NCBI GenBank assembly: GCA_025449475.1
Contig: JANWJM010000057.1
Location: 1 to 5,173, forward strand
Direction: 5' to 3'
DNA from: Thermoactinomycetaceae bacterium
GTDB lineage: Bacteria > Bacillota > Bacilli > Thermoactinomycetales > Thermoactinomycetaceae
DNA length: 5,173 nt
Shown one piece after another: positions 1 to 4,990 of this stretch (positions are counted from its first letter, which is position 1; the number at the start of each line of letters is the position of its first letter). Under the pieces are notes generated by a model. The model worked only from the letters and a program-made list of their open reading frames with translations, did not search any database and was not told the DNA's origin. The position numbers and the translations under genes are program-made.

Positions 1-645
1 GTCGGAACCATTGGTGTCCGGGAAGGGGCTTTAATGGCAGCAGTGGACCGTTTTGAAGTGGATCTTCTTGGAGTAGGCGGACATGCTGGAATTCCCAACA
101 ATAGTATTGATCCCATCGTCTTTGCTAGTCAAATCATCACAGGCTTTCAAACCATCATCAGTCGTAATCTTAGTGCATTTCAAAATGCTGTGATCAGTGT
201 AACGCAAATACACGCGGGCAACACATGGAATGTAATCCCTGGAAAGGCAGCCCTAGAAGGAACGGTTAGAACCTTTCAAAGGGAGGTCCGCGAAGATATT
301 CCAAAATTAATGAAGCGGACCGCAGAGGGAATTGCAAGTTCGTTCGGAGCTAAAGTTGATTTTCGATGGTACCCATATACCCCCGTTGTTAATAATGACA
401 CGAGCTTAACACAAGTGGTGACAGAAGCCGCAACGGAACTTGGTTATACAGTGGTACAGGCAGAGCAAAGTGCAGGTGGAGAAGACTTTGCTTATTATCA
501 AACAAAAATCCCTGGTTATTTTGTTTGGATGGGTGTAGATGGACCAAAAGAATGGCATCATCCCTCATTTATTTTAAAAGAAGAAGCCTTGCTCGTTGCT
601 GCAAAATACTTTTCTCATCTTGCTATAAAAGTATTAAAGGGGTAG
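1..645 (+). CDS. yxeP: M20D family amidohydrolase, YxeP-like, 5'-truncated by window edge
   Basis: The reading frame is open from base 1 to the TAG at 643-645, giving 214 visible residues. Family members are about 380 residues, so the N-terminal part with the first metal ligands lies outside the window. Visible residues 1-20 (start VGTIGVREG) are the end of the first catalytic segment. The GGHAGIPNN motif near residue 26 and the WNVIP motif near 76 belong to the lid/dimerisation domain. GGEDFAYY (about 159-166) and HHPSF (about 186-190, with a probable metal-ligand histidine) return to the catalytic domain. M20D enzymes are cytosolic metal-dependent N-acyl amino acid deacylases. B. subtilis YxeP is reported to deacetylate N-acetylated sulfur compounds, and the motifs match my memory of it closely. 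Paralogues such as SndB or YtnL cannot be excluded. No clear intrinsic terminator follows; the hairpin at 716-747 lacks a T-run. Confidence 0.88.
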   Translation, partial: VGTIGVREGALMAAVDRFEVDLLGVGGHAGIPNNSIDPIVFASQIITGFQTIISRNLSAFQNAVISVTQIHAGNTWNVIPGKAALEGTVRTFQREVREDIPKLMKRTAEGIASSFGAKVDFRWYPYTPVVNNDTSLTQVVTEAATELGYTVVQAEQSAGGEDFAYYQTKIPGYFVWMGVDGPKEWHHPSFILKEEALLVAAKYFSHLAIKVLKG

Positions 646-715
646 TAATGCAAAAACGTGCACCTGATAGGAACGAAACTATCAAGGCGTCTTACTATAT
701 TATACTTCTATTTTT

Positions 716-747
716 AATCGACAAGTGCCTGTGGTCACTTGTCGATT
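716..747. repeat. stem-loop repeat, copy A
   Basis: A 12-bp perfect inverted repeat: AATCGACAAGTG at 716-727 faces CACTTGTCGATT at 736-747 around an 8-nt centre in which CC and GG could also pair. Nearly the same sequence recurs at 2066-2094, where the centre is AAGTGCCTGGCACTT. No T-run follows, so this is not a standard intrinsic terminator. It looks like a dispersed palindromic repeat of the REP type, an assignment that rests on the two copies and on my recollection of similar palindromes in Bacillus genomes. Confidence 0.7.
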
Positions 748-883
748 ATGGCGCGACTTCATTCTTCTCAGGCAATCAAAAATTTTGCGTTAAGATAATT
801 CCGAAAAACACAAAACGGCACATCGAGCAGCTTAAAAACTACTTGGTGTGCCATTTTTCGTGCAAAACTTCCGATTGTTCTCT

Positions 884-906
884 AAAAGAACCGTCCCCAC
901 GTTTTT
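884..906. repeat. AAAAGAACCGTCCCCACGTTT box, copy A
   Basis: Bases 884-904 match 2294-2314 at 20 of 21 positions; the single difference is C versus A after CCGTCCC. It lies 168 bp downstream of the start of stem-loop copy A, and the second box lies 228 bp after stem-loop copy B, in the same orientation. The reverse complement contains GGGACGGTTCTTTT, which I remember as a recurring dispersed motif in Firmicutes genomes. The start of the box can also fold with the preceding GTTCT. Confidence 0.65.
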
Positions 907-1111
907 CCCGCCCTTACACTATCAGAAAAGATGATAGCTTTATGATAGTGAATATGAGAGCCATAAATCTTTAAAATATTGATAGAGAGGCTAATAAAAG
1001 GAGGGATGTATCAAAAGGCAGACCTTACTATTCTAAGTATTGGTTTGTCACTAACGTTTTTCAAGTAGCATCTATCTTTTCCTCATATTTCTAGTTAATA
1101 AAGTAGTGTAT

Positions 1112-1141
1112 TTGTGATATTTGTAAGTATCAGCGTATTAT
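1112..1141 (+). promoter_or_regulatory. putative sigma-A promoter of the hemerythrin gene, with dyad in the spacer
   Basis: TTGTGA at 1112-1117 and TATTAT at 1136-1141 are separated by 18 bp and lie about 50 bp before the start codon. Both hexamers match the sigma-A consensus at most positions. A short dyad, TGATA at 1115-1119 and TATCA at 1128-1132, overlaps the -35 and spacer and could be an operator. I see no good match to an FNR, ResD or NsrR site. This is prediction only. Confidence 0.4.
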
Positions 1142-1191
1142 AGGAATTTGAAATGATTCGTATTGATAAAAAAGTAAGGGGAGATTGAATA

Positions 1192-1860
1192 ATGAGTGGA
1201 TATCCACTATATGCACCAGTACATAAAGGATTACGTCTAGCGTTAGGGAATTTATCGAATCACATCTCGAAAATGAATGTAGAAAATCAAGATACAGTCG
1301 ATGCATTTGTGAAGGAGTTCGAATGTGTGGCGGGAATTCTTCATTCCCACGCCGAGAATGAAGATACCGAAATCGAGCCCACTGTAAAAAAGTTAAGTCC
1401 TGCATTAGCTGACAGATTAGTAATTGAGCACCATGAGACTGATGAATTGTTGAAGGAACTTGAAGGCGTTGTTAGAAAACTAACATCAAGTGCTCCAGAG
1501 GAACGAAAAGAAATCAGTTTCCAACTGTACCAAACCTTTAATAACTTTCATGCTGCGTATCTTAAACACTTACAAAGTGAGGAGGAAGACATTCAAACCT
1601 TGTTGTGGGCGAACTTGACAGTAGAGGAACTTCATTCAATAACTGAAGCGATTGCTTCGAGGGTCCCTCCCCATCATTTAATGGAGTATTTCCGATATAT
1701 GATTCCAGCCCAAAACTTAGAAGAACAAGTGGAAATGTTAGGGATAGTGAAGAAATCCGCTCCAATTCCAGCTTATCAAGCAACCTGTTCATTGGCTCAA
1801 GAGGTTTTATCAGCCGAAGAGTGGAATGATTTAAAGACCGAATTAGATGCAGTTGTTTAA
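1192..1860 (+). CDS. hemerythrin-like (HHE) domain protein, 222 aa
   Basis: Hemerythrin-like proteins are cytosolic four-helix bundles binding a di-iron centre; bacterial members act in oxygen, nitric oxide or iron sensing, storage and stress protection. The ligand pattern is visible: H11 in the first helix, H53-xxx-E57 in the second, the H80-H81-E82 triad with E85 in the third, and H120 and H126 followed by E130-E131 in the fourth. No signal peptide or membrane segment is seen. Residues 143-222 form a second helical region containing PPHHLMEYFRYMIP and an APIPAYQA stretch, recalling the C-terminal extension of other roughly 220-residue HHE proteins, so the length is normal for that subfamily. 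The ATG has an AAGGGGAGA ribosome binding site at 1176-1184 with 7-nt spacing. It is monocistronic, between a putative promoter and a strong terminator. The specific ligand or physiological role cannot be told. Confidence 0.9.
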   Translation: MSGYPLYAPVHKGLRLALGNLSNHISKMNVENQDTVDAFVKEFECVAGILHSHAENEDTEIEPTVKKLSPALADRLVIEHHETDELLKELEGVVRKLTSSAPEERKEISFQLYQTFNNFHAAYLKHLQSEEEDIQTLLWANLTVEELHSITEAIASRVPPHHLMEYFRYMIPAQNLEEQVEMLGIVKKSAPIPAYQATCSLAQEVLSAEEWNDLKTELDAVV

Positions 1861-1876
1861 GGAGAAAAGTTGATTT

Positions 1877-1924
1877 AAAAAGACGGGTTTCGTTCTCAAA
1901 TACGAGAATGTAACCCGTCTTTTT
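1877..1924 (+). terminator. strong intrinsic terminator of the hemerythrin gene
   Basis: Perfect 13-bp arms, AAAAAGACGGGTT at 1877-1889 and AACCCGTCTTTTT at 1912-1924, enclose a second stem, CGTTCTC facing GAGAATG with one G-U pair, around a short A-rich loop. The right arm ends in a T-run, as expected for Rho-independent termination. It begins 16 bp after the stop codon. The A-run on the left arm means it could also act on transcripts from the minus strand. Confidence 0.92.
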
Positions 1925-2065
1925 GTCTGATTAGGGAAATTCCTCGAAATTAGAAAGGATGGGATTGATCCCGTTCAAAAATGATATCATTGAATAGAAT
2001 CGATAGGTGAATGAACGAATAAAAGAAAGTTCTTCAAATCTTAGCGTATGTTTTTCGTTCTTCGT

Positions 2066-2094
2066 AATCGATAAGTGCCTGGCACTTGTCGATT
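2066..2094. repeat. stem-loop repeat, copy B
   Basis: AATCGATAAGTGCC at 2066-2079 faces GGCACTTGTCGATT at 2081-2094 with one central base; a single T-for-C change becomes a U-G pair in RNA. The right arm shares CACTTGTCGATT exactly with copy A at 736-747. It has no following T-run. Its longer arms suggest it is closer than copy A to the ancestral palindrome. Confidence 0.72.
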
Positions 2095-2170
2095 AAGGTA
2101 AGGTATTTGAGGCAGAACTGCATGGACTCTTTCTGTAGCTTTGGAACTTCCCTATGTCCTTTGACTGGAA

Positions 2171-2203
2171 GAAACGTCGAGGTGATTCTCGCGTTTCATT
2201 TTT
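2171..2203 (+). terminator. orphan terminator-like hairpin
   Basis: GAAACGTCGAG at 2171-2181 pairs with CTCGCGTTTC at 2188-2197 with one bulged T and a 6-nt loop, and is followed by ATTTTT. In form this is an intrinsic terminator for plus-strand transcription. However, the hemerythrin gene already ends at 1924 and no gene lies between. Two weaker stems precede it (GCAGAA/TTCTGT near 2112-2136 and CTTCC/GGAAG at 2147-2171). It may be a back-up terminator, the end of an unrecognised small RNA, or part of repeat B. Confidence 0.4.
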
Positions 2204-2293
2204 ACCTAATGATAATTTTGGCTGTTTAAAAAATAAATCTCGAATCATAAAATAATCAACGTAGAGTTTAGTCTTTAATGGTATTTATGACAC

Positions 2294-2314
2294 AAAAGAA
2301 CCGTCCCAACGTTT
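2294..2314. repeat. AAAAGAACCGTCCCAACGTTT box, copy B
   Basis: Second copy of the box at 884-904, with one mismatch in 21 bases and the same orientation relative to its stem-loop. It lies 77 bp beyond the 3' end of the minus-strand M20 gene, preceded by GACAC. The DNA between stem-loop and box is not obviously similar in the two copies, so only the two ends are conserved. Confidence 0.65.
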
Positions 2315-2390
2315 CAATTCAATAACTATTATTATAAGCCTGATCTCTTTACTAAGCCCTCCAAGAATATCATCATCGGTGAGTTTTTGG

Positions 2391-3461
2391 CTAATCATCC
2401 AAAGTCAAAATAAAATCCACCAGTACATCCTGATATTCTCTCACCGAATCGATATAAACCATTTCGTTCTCCCCATGCCAGTTGCTTCCAACAGGACCAA
2501 ACTCTACGGCTGAACCTCCGTACTTGTTGAAAAATTGTCCATCGCTGGAACCATGCTGACCGAATATGGTTGCTTTTTCGAGCTGGGTGATTCGTTTAAT
2601 GGATTCGCCCAATGCTTCTACATACGGATTGTCTGCTTTTGTTTTGACCGGATGATTGCACATATGGATTGTTACGGTATCGTCTGTTATGGCCTGAATC
2701 TGATGAACGATATCCTCCGGAGACTGGTCTGGTAGATATCTAATATCCAGGAACACACCACATTGATCAGGTACCTGATTATAGACGGTTCCTCCTTGGA
2801 TCTTCGCGAGATTGATAGATGGCTTCGTAAACATAGGGGAGCTTTCTTGTGCAAAAGGAAGCTCTAAAATTTCTTCAAAGAGATTCATCGCTTTGGTTAT
2901 GGCATTTGTGCCTTCCCATGGACGACTCCCATGGGCTGATTTCCCCTGGACGGCAATATCGAGCTGAAGCACGCCTTTCGATTGGATGGCAATCCCCATA
3001 TTTGTTGGTTCACCACAAATAATAAAATCTCCCAAATAGCCATTTTCTGTTAAAAATTTGGTCCCGTTGATGCCGCCGATCTCTTCGTCTGGAACGATTT
3101 GAAGCATGACCCTGGTTGTTAAGTTTCTGTCTTTCAATTGTGCTGCTGCCACCATGGAAGCAGCGACTCCTGCTTTCATATCCACTGCACCGCGGCCATA
3201 CATTTTTCCATCTTTGATATAGGGTTGGAACTGTTTTTCCTCCGCTTCAATGACATCGATATGTCCGTTTAATACCACCGTATGATCACCTTGGCCTATT
3301 TCACAAACGAGCATGTGAAACCCATTATTCTCTAATTTTTTTACGGGGAGACCTTGGTCTGTTAACCATTGTTTACAATAGGCAATCGCTTCATTTGCAC
3401 CTGCTTTTGTAGAGCTGTCTATTTTTATGAGTTCTTCTAATAAGGGGATTGGATCGCCCAT
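2391..3461 (-). CDS. M20 family metallopeptidase (ArgE/DapE/ACY1-type), 356 aa
   Basis: M20 enzymes are cytosolic two-zinc hydrolases that cleave amide bonds in acylated amino acids or short peptides. All core residues are visible: the NGHIDV motif with ligand H67 and D69, GRGAVDMKAG with bridging D94, DEEIGG with catalytic E126 and ligand E127, CGEP with E151, and the final ligand H329 in NWHGENE. The lid domain starts near residue 175 with KSAHGSRPWEG, whose H177 would reach the partner subunit's active site. The length is normal for the family. The ATG has a GGAGG site 9 nt upstream (3471-3475 on the plus strand). It follows the ATP-grasp gene by 66 bp on the same strand, so the two are probably cotranscribed. 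ArgE, DapE and generic acylase functions cannot be separated. It is not closely related to the M20D enzyme at 1-645. Confidence 0.9.
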   Translation of the reverse strand: MGDPIPLLEELIKIDSSTKAGANEAIAYCKQWLTDQGLPVKKLENNGFHMLVCEIGQGDHTVVLNGHIDVIEAEEKQFQPYIKDGKMYGRGAVDMKAGVAASMVAAAQLKDRNLTTRVMLQIVPDEEIGGINGTKFLTENGYLGDFIICGEPTNMGIAIQSKGVLQLDIAVQGKSAHGSRPWEGTNAITKAMNLFEEILELPFAQESSPMFTKPSINLAKIQGGTVYNQVPDQCGVFLDIRYLPDQSPEDIVHQIQAITDDTVTIHMCNHPVKTKADNPYVEALGESIKRITQLEKATIFGQHGSSDGQFFNKYGGSAVEFGPVGSNWHGENEMVYIDSVREYQDVLVDFILTLDD

Positions 3462-3527
3462 TTTATCGATCCTCCATTTTTAAAAATGTGATCAAATGTT
3501 TTACTTTCAATGTTACTCTTGATGTGC

Positions 3528-4571
3528 TTACATCACCTTTTGTTTATTGATCGAAATAACAGTGTCATGTCGTGCAAGCTCGATATCTGGTACTTGATGC
3601 AGCCACTCTTCCTGTACCTGTTTACCGGCAGTTAGTGCAATGATGGCCGCTGGAATATCCGCTCCTGCTGAATGGGTCAAAGCATAACCGCCGCCAAAGC
3701 GGGGGTTGATGTCAATAACGTAATAATCGGTACCATTGAAATAGACATCTGTGTTCATATAGCCTACATGGCCAAAGCTTTTACCTAATCGCTGTGCGAT
3801 TTCTGTTAATTCCGGGATATTTACCGTAATGCACCGATCGATATCTCCTCCCCTCATACCTAATTGCTTTCGACCGAATGAAGTAAGATAGCGGCCATTT
3901 AAATCGTTAAATATATCCAAACTAAATTTATCACCTTCAATCACTTCCTGAATAATGACATTGTCCTCCGGTTCTCTAGATGTGGCGTCATCCAATGGAC
4001 TTTCTTTAATCTGTCGAACGACCTGCTGATAGGCAAATTCCATATCCTCTACATTATCGATCATTTCAACACCGATTGAGGCTGAACCGTTACGGGGCTT
4101 CACAATTAACGGAAAGGATACTTCTTGTTTTTTCAATGCCTTCTTTGCATCTTCAACATTTAAGTAGGAAAGTGGGCTCTTAACGCCCAACGGATCAAGC
4201 AGCTCCCGGTACTTTCCCTTGTCCCGTACCTTTTTGACAATAGTTGAGTCCGGCGCAAATACGGATACACCTAATTTCTCCAGTTCTTTTTTGTGTGCAG
4301 ATATTTGGGGCACTTCCCAATCATTCAATGGGACAAGACAGTCCACCTGATGTTCCTTACAAATCTCCAATATTTTTTCCATATAATCTGAATCCGTTTG
4401 CTGTGGAATCACATAGTTTTCGTCCCCTGCTTGGAGCGATGGGGCATTATATTCTGGATCGGCAGCAATGACTTTCCCGTCAATACCAGCATTTTTTAAA
4501 GCAACCTGAAAAAATCCCACCATGTCAATTCGTCTTGCAGTTGATGTCAATAAGATATTCAAGATATTCAA
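3528..4571 (-). CDS. ATP-grasp domain protein, CarB-like ligase, 347 aa
   Basis: ATP-grasp enzymes activate a carboxylate as acyl phosphate and join it to an amine or other nucleophile. Residues 1-110 form the Rossmann-like pre-ATP-grasp domain, beginning LLTSTARRIDMV as in carbamoyl-phosphate-synthase-like members. The ATP-grasp fold covers about 115-315, with the nucleotide-binding lysine in VKPRNGSASIG (K158), the IIQEVIEGD segment (E209), and the Mg/ATP motif DINPRFGGGY (287-296). It is one third the size of CarB, so it is not carbamoyl phosphate synthase. The translation start appears to be TTG at 4571-4569, with a GAGGAG site about 9 nt upstream; a second in-frame TTG three codons later is too far from that site. 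The downstream partner is an M20 hydrolase. The substrate is unknown; amino acid, peptide or cell-envelope ligation are all possible. Confidence 0.87.
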   Translation of the reverse strand: MNILNILLTSTARRIDMVGFFQVALKNAGIDGKVIAADPEYNAPSLQAGDENYVIPQQTDSDYMEKILEICKEHQVDCLVPLNDWEVPQISAHKKELEKLGVSVFAPDSTIVKKVRDKGKYRELLDPLGVKSPLSYLNVEDAKKALKKQEVSFPLIVKPRNGSASIGVEMIDNVEDMEFAYQQVVRQIKESPLDDATSREPEDNVIIQEVIEGDKFSLDIFNDLNGRYLTSFGRKQLGMRGGDIDRCITVNIPELTEIAQRLGKSFGHVGYMNTDVYFNGTDYYVIDINPRFGGGYALTHSAGADIPAAIIALTAGKQVQEEWLHQVPDIELARHDTVISINKQKVM

Positions 4572-4638
4572 TTTATTCCACTCCTCGCTGTTTAGAATCA
4601 GTTGCTAGAAAACAAGATACTACTGTTTACCCGCCCTG

Positions 4639-4677
4639 TTAAAATTTAACCCTCCTTTCTAGTAGTAATTCTTGCAT
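4639..4677 (-). CDS. possible 12-codon leader ORF upstream of the ATP-grasp gene
   Basis: ATG at 4677-4675 opens a frame reading MQELLLERRVKF and ending in TAA at 4641-4639. A GGAGGG site (4689-4684) sits 6 nt before it, as good as those of the real genes here. It ends 67 bp before the ATP-grasp start, and its stop overlaps the palindrome GTTAAAATTTAAC (4638-4650). It carries two consecutive AGG arginine codons. It may be a translated leader peptide or a chance ORF; I see no terminator/antiterminator pair that would prove attenuation. Confidence 0.3.
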   Translation of the reverse strand: MQELLLERRVKF

Positions 4678-4689
4678 GACTAACCCTCC
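4647..4689. repeat. direct repeat TAACCCTCC, two copies 34 bp apart
   Basis: TAACCCTCC occurs at 4647-4655 and 4681-4689. On the minus strand it reads GGAGGGTTA, a Shine-Dalgarno-like sequence. The upstream copy would serve the 12-codon ORF; the downstream copy lies inside that ORF with no suitable start codon after it. Either or both may be a regulatory site for the ATP-grasp operon, or the similarity may come only from ribosome-binding sequence. Confidence 0.4.
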
Positions 4690-4748
4690 ATAGGGGTTTC
4701 CTCTGAATCAATAGGATGACAAAAACATGAGTTTGGTCACGAGTAAAT

Positions 4749-4779
4749 GTTTAATCCTTTTTAGTAAGGGTTATATAAT
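4749..4779 (+). promoter_or_regulatory. promoter of the small charged protein: TATAAT plus sigma-B-like elements
   Basis: TATAAT at 4774-4779 matches the sigma-A -10 exactly, but the -35 17 bp upstream (TTAATC, 4751-4756) is weak. Overlapping it, GTTTAA at 4749-4754 is a perfect sigma-B -35 and GGGTTA at 4768-4773 matches 4 of 6 positions of the sigma-B -10 (GGGTAT), with 13-bp spacing inside the usual 12-15. The two readings may be alternative or combined promoters. They end about 28 bp before the start codon. Confidence 0.5.
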
Positions 4780-4807
4780 ACAAAACGATAAATCTGAGGT
4801 GAAAAAT

Positions 4808-4990
4808 ATGAGTAGTAAAGATAAGAAATCACCAATAGAGAATAAACGAGATACTGCTGAAGAATTAGAAGGGATGGAATTTGTTGATCAAATACCGTTA
4901 GAGGATTTGAAAATAGAGATGGAAGATGAAAGGAACAAATTTAAGACGAAGGATGATTCACAAAGTGAACGAAAGTATAAGAGAATTTAA
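4808..4990 (+). CDS. small, highly charged hypothetical protein, 60 aa
   Basis: I do not recognise this protein. The ATG at 4808 has a GAGGTGA site at 4796-4802 with 5-nt spacing. An in-frame ATG at 4727 would add 27 residues, but it lies upstream of the promoter hexamers and has no good ribosome binding site, so the shorter start is chosen. Thirty-one of 60 residues are charged (17 acidic, 14 basic). There is no cysteine or tryptophan, and no signal peptide or membrane segment. The middle (about 15-45, with EELEGMEF and EDLKIEMEDERNK) could form an amphipathic helix, while both ends look disordered. It is transcribed divergently from the ATP-grasp operon. The possible sigma-B promoter suggests a stress-related role, which is inference only. 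Confidence 0.68.
   Translation: MSSKDKKSPIENKRDTAEELEGMEFVDQIPLEDLKIEMEDERNKFKTKDDSQSERKYKRI

Larger units (their letters stand above)
665..985. repeat. cluster of TGATAG/CTATCA hexamers
   Basis: Six copies of one hexamer occur here in both orientations: TGATAG at 665-670, 932-937, 943-948 and 980-985, and CTATCA at 679-684 and 919-924. Scanning by eye I found only two others in the window, both inside coding sequence (about 2813 and 4027). The copies at 932 and 943 are 11 bp apart, one helical turn. The group brackets the hairpin and AAAAGAACCGTCCC elements. It could be a protein-binding array or the decayed arms of a repeat. No function is known to me. Confidence 0.45.
646..1191. other. 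546-bp intergenic region without a convincing gene
   Basis: This gap between the amidohydrolase and the hemerythrin gene holds dyads rather than genes. There is a small stem TGATAG/CTATCA at 665-684, the repeat hairpin at 716-747, and an imperfect nested stem at 802-860 (CGAAAAA and GGCACA facing TGTGCC and TTTTTCG). A GTTCT/AGAAC stem at 877-891 overlaps the AAAAGAACCGTCCC box, and an 8-bp inverted repeat CACTATCA/TGATAGTG lies at 917-950. The last 100 bp carry the likely hemerythrin promoter. Short open frames cross it but do not look like genes (see rejected items). Confidence 0.75.
1861..2390. other. 530-bp convergent intergenic region
   Basis: The gap lies between the ends of the hemerythrin gene (+) and the M20 gene (-). 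In order it contains the terminator at 1877-1924, a GGGAT/ATCCC dyad at 1961-1972, a perfect 12-bp palindrome AATGATATCATT at 1980-1991, stem-loop repeat copy B, an orphan terminator-like hairpin at 2171-2203, and the AAAAGAACCGTCCC box copy B. No open frame with a ribosome binding site was found, and no clear terminator for the minus-strand genes. Confidence 0.7.

Noticed and set aside
716..747. Hairpin as intrinsic terminator of the amidohydrolase gene
   Set aside because: No T-run follows the stem, and the same palindrome recurs elsewhere away from any gene end, so a repeat is the better explanation.
525..974. Open frame of 149 codons on the plus strand, including a possible start at ATG 648 with an AAAGGGG site upstream
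   Set aside because: It starts out of frame inside the amidohydrolase gene and then runs through the stem-loop, the AAAAGAACCGTCCC box and other dyads. The protein has no recognisable domain. The AAAGGGG is simply the 3' end of the upstream coding sequence.
1006..1068. 20-codon ORF after a GGAGGG sequence (start MYQKADL)
   Set aside because: The ribosome site abuts the ATG with no spacing, the frame is very short, and nothing supports expression.
1130..1405. Minus-strand open frame overlapping the start of the hemerythrin gene
   Set aside because: It is antisense to a clear gene with catalytic motifs and covers its promoter; it has no ribosome site or domain of its own.
3475..3488. Perfect palindrome CATTTTTAAAAATG before the M20 ribosome binding site
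   Set aside because: It is made only of A/T runs, which arise easily in AT-rich intergenic DNA, and has too little loop to form a stable RNA hairpin. It does not look like a terminator separating the two genes.
3528..4571. Carbamoyl phosphate synthase large subunit
   Set aside because: Only 347 residues with a single ATP-grasp unit, against about 1,070 for CarB, and no small subunit gene nearby.
4727..4807. 27-residue N-terminal extension of the small charged protein
   Set aside because: It contains the promoter hexamers, lacks a good ribosome site, and its hydrophobic composition differs from the rest of the protein.
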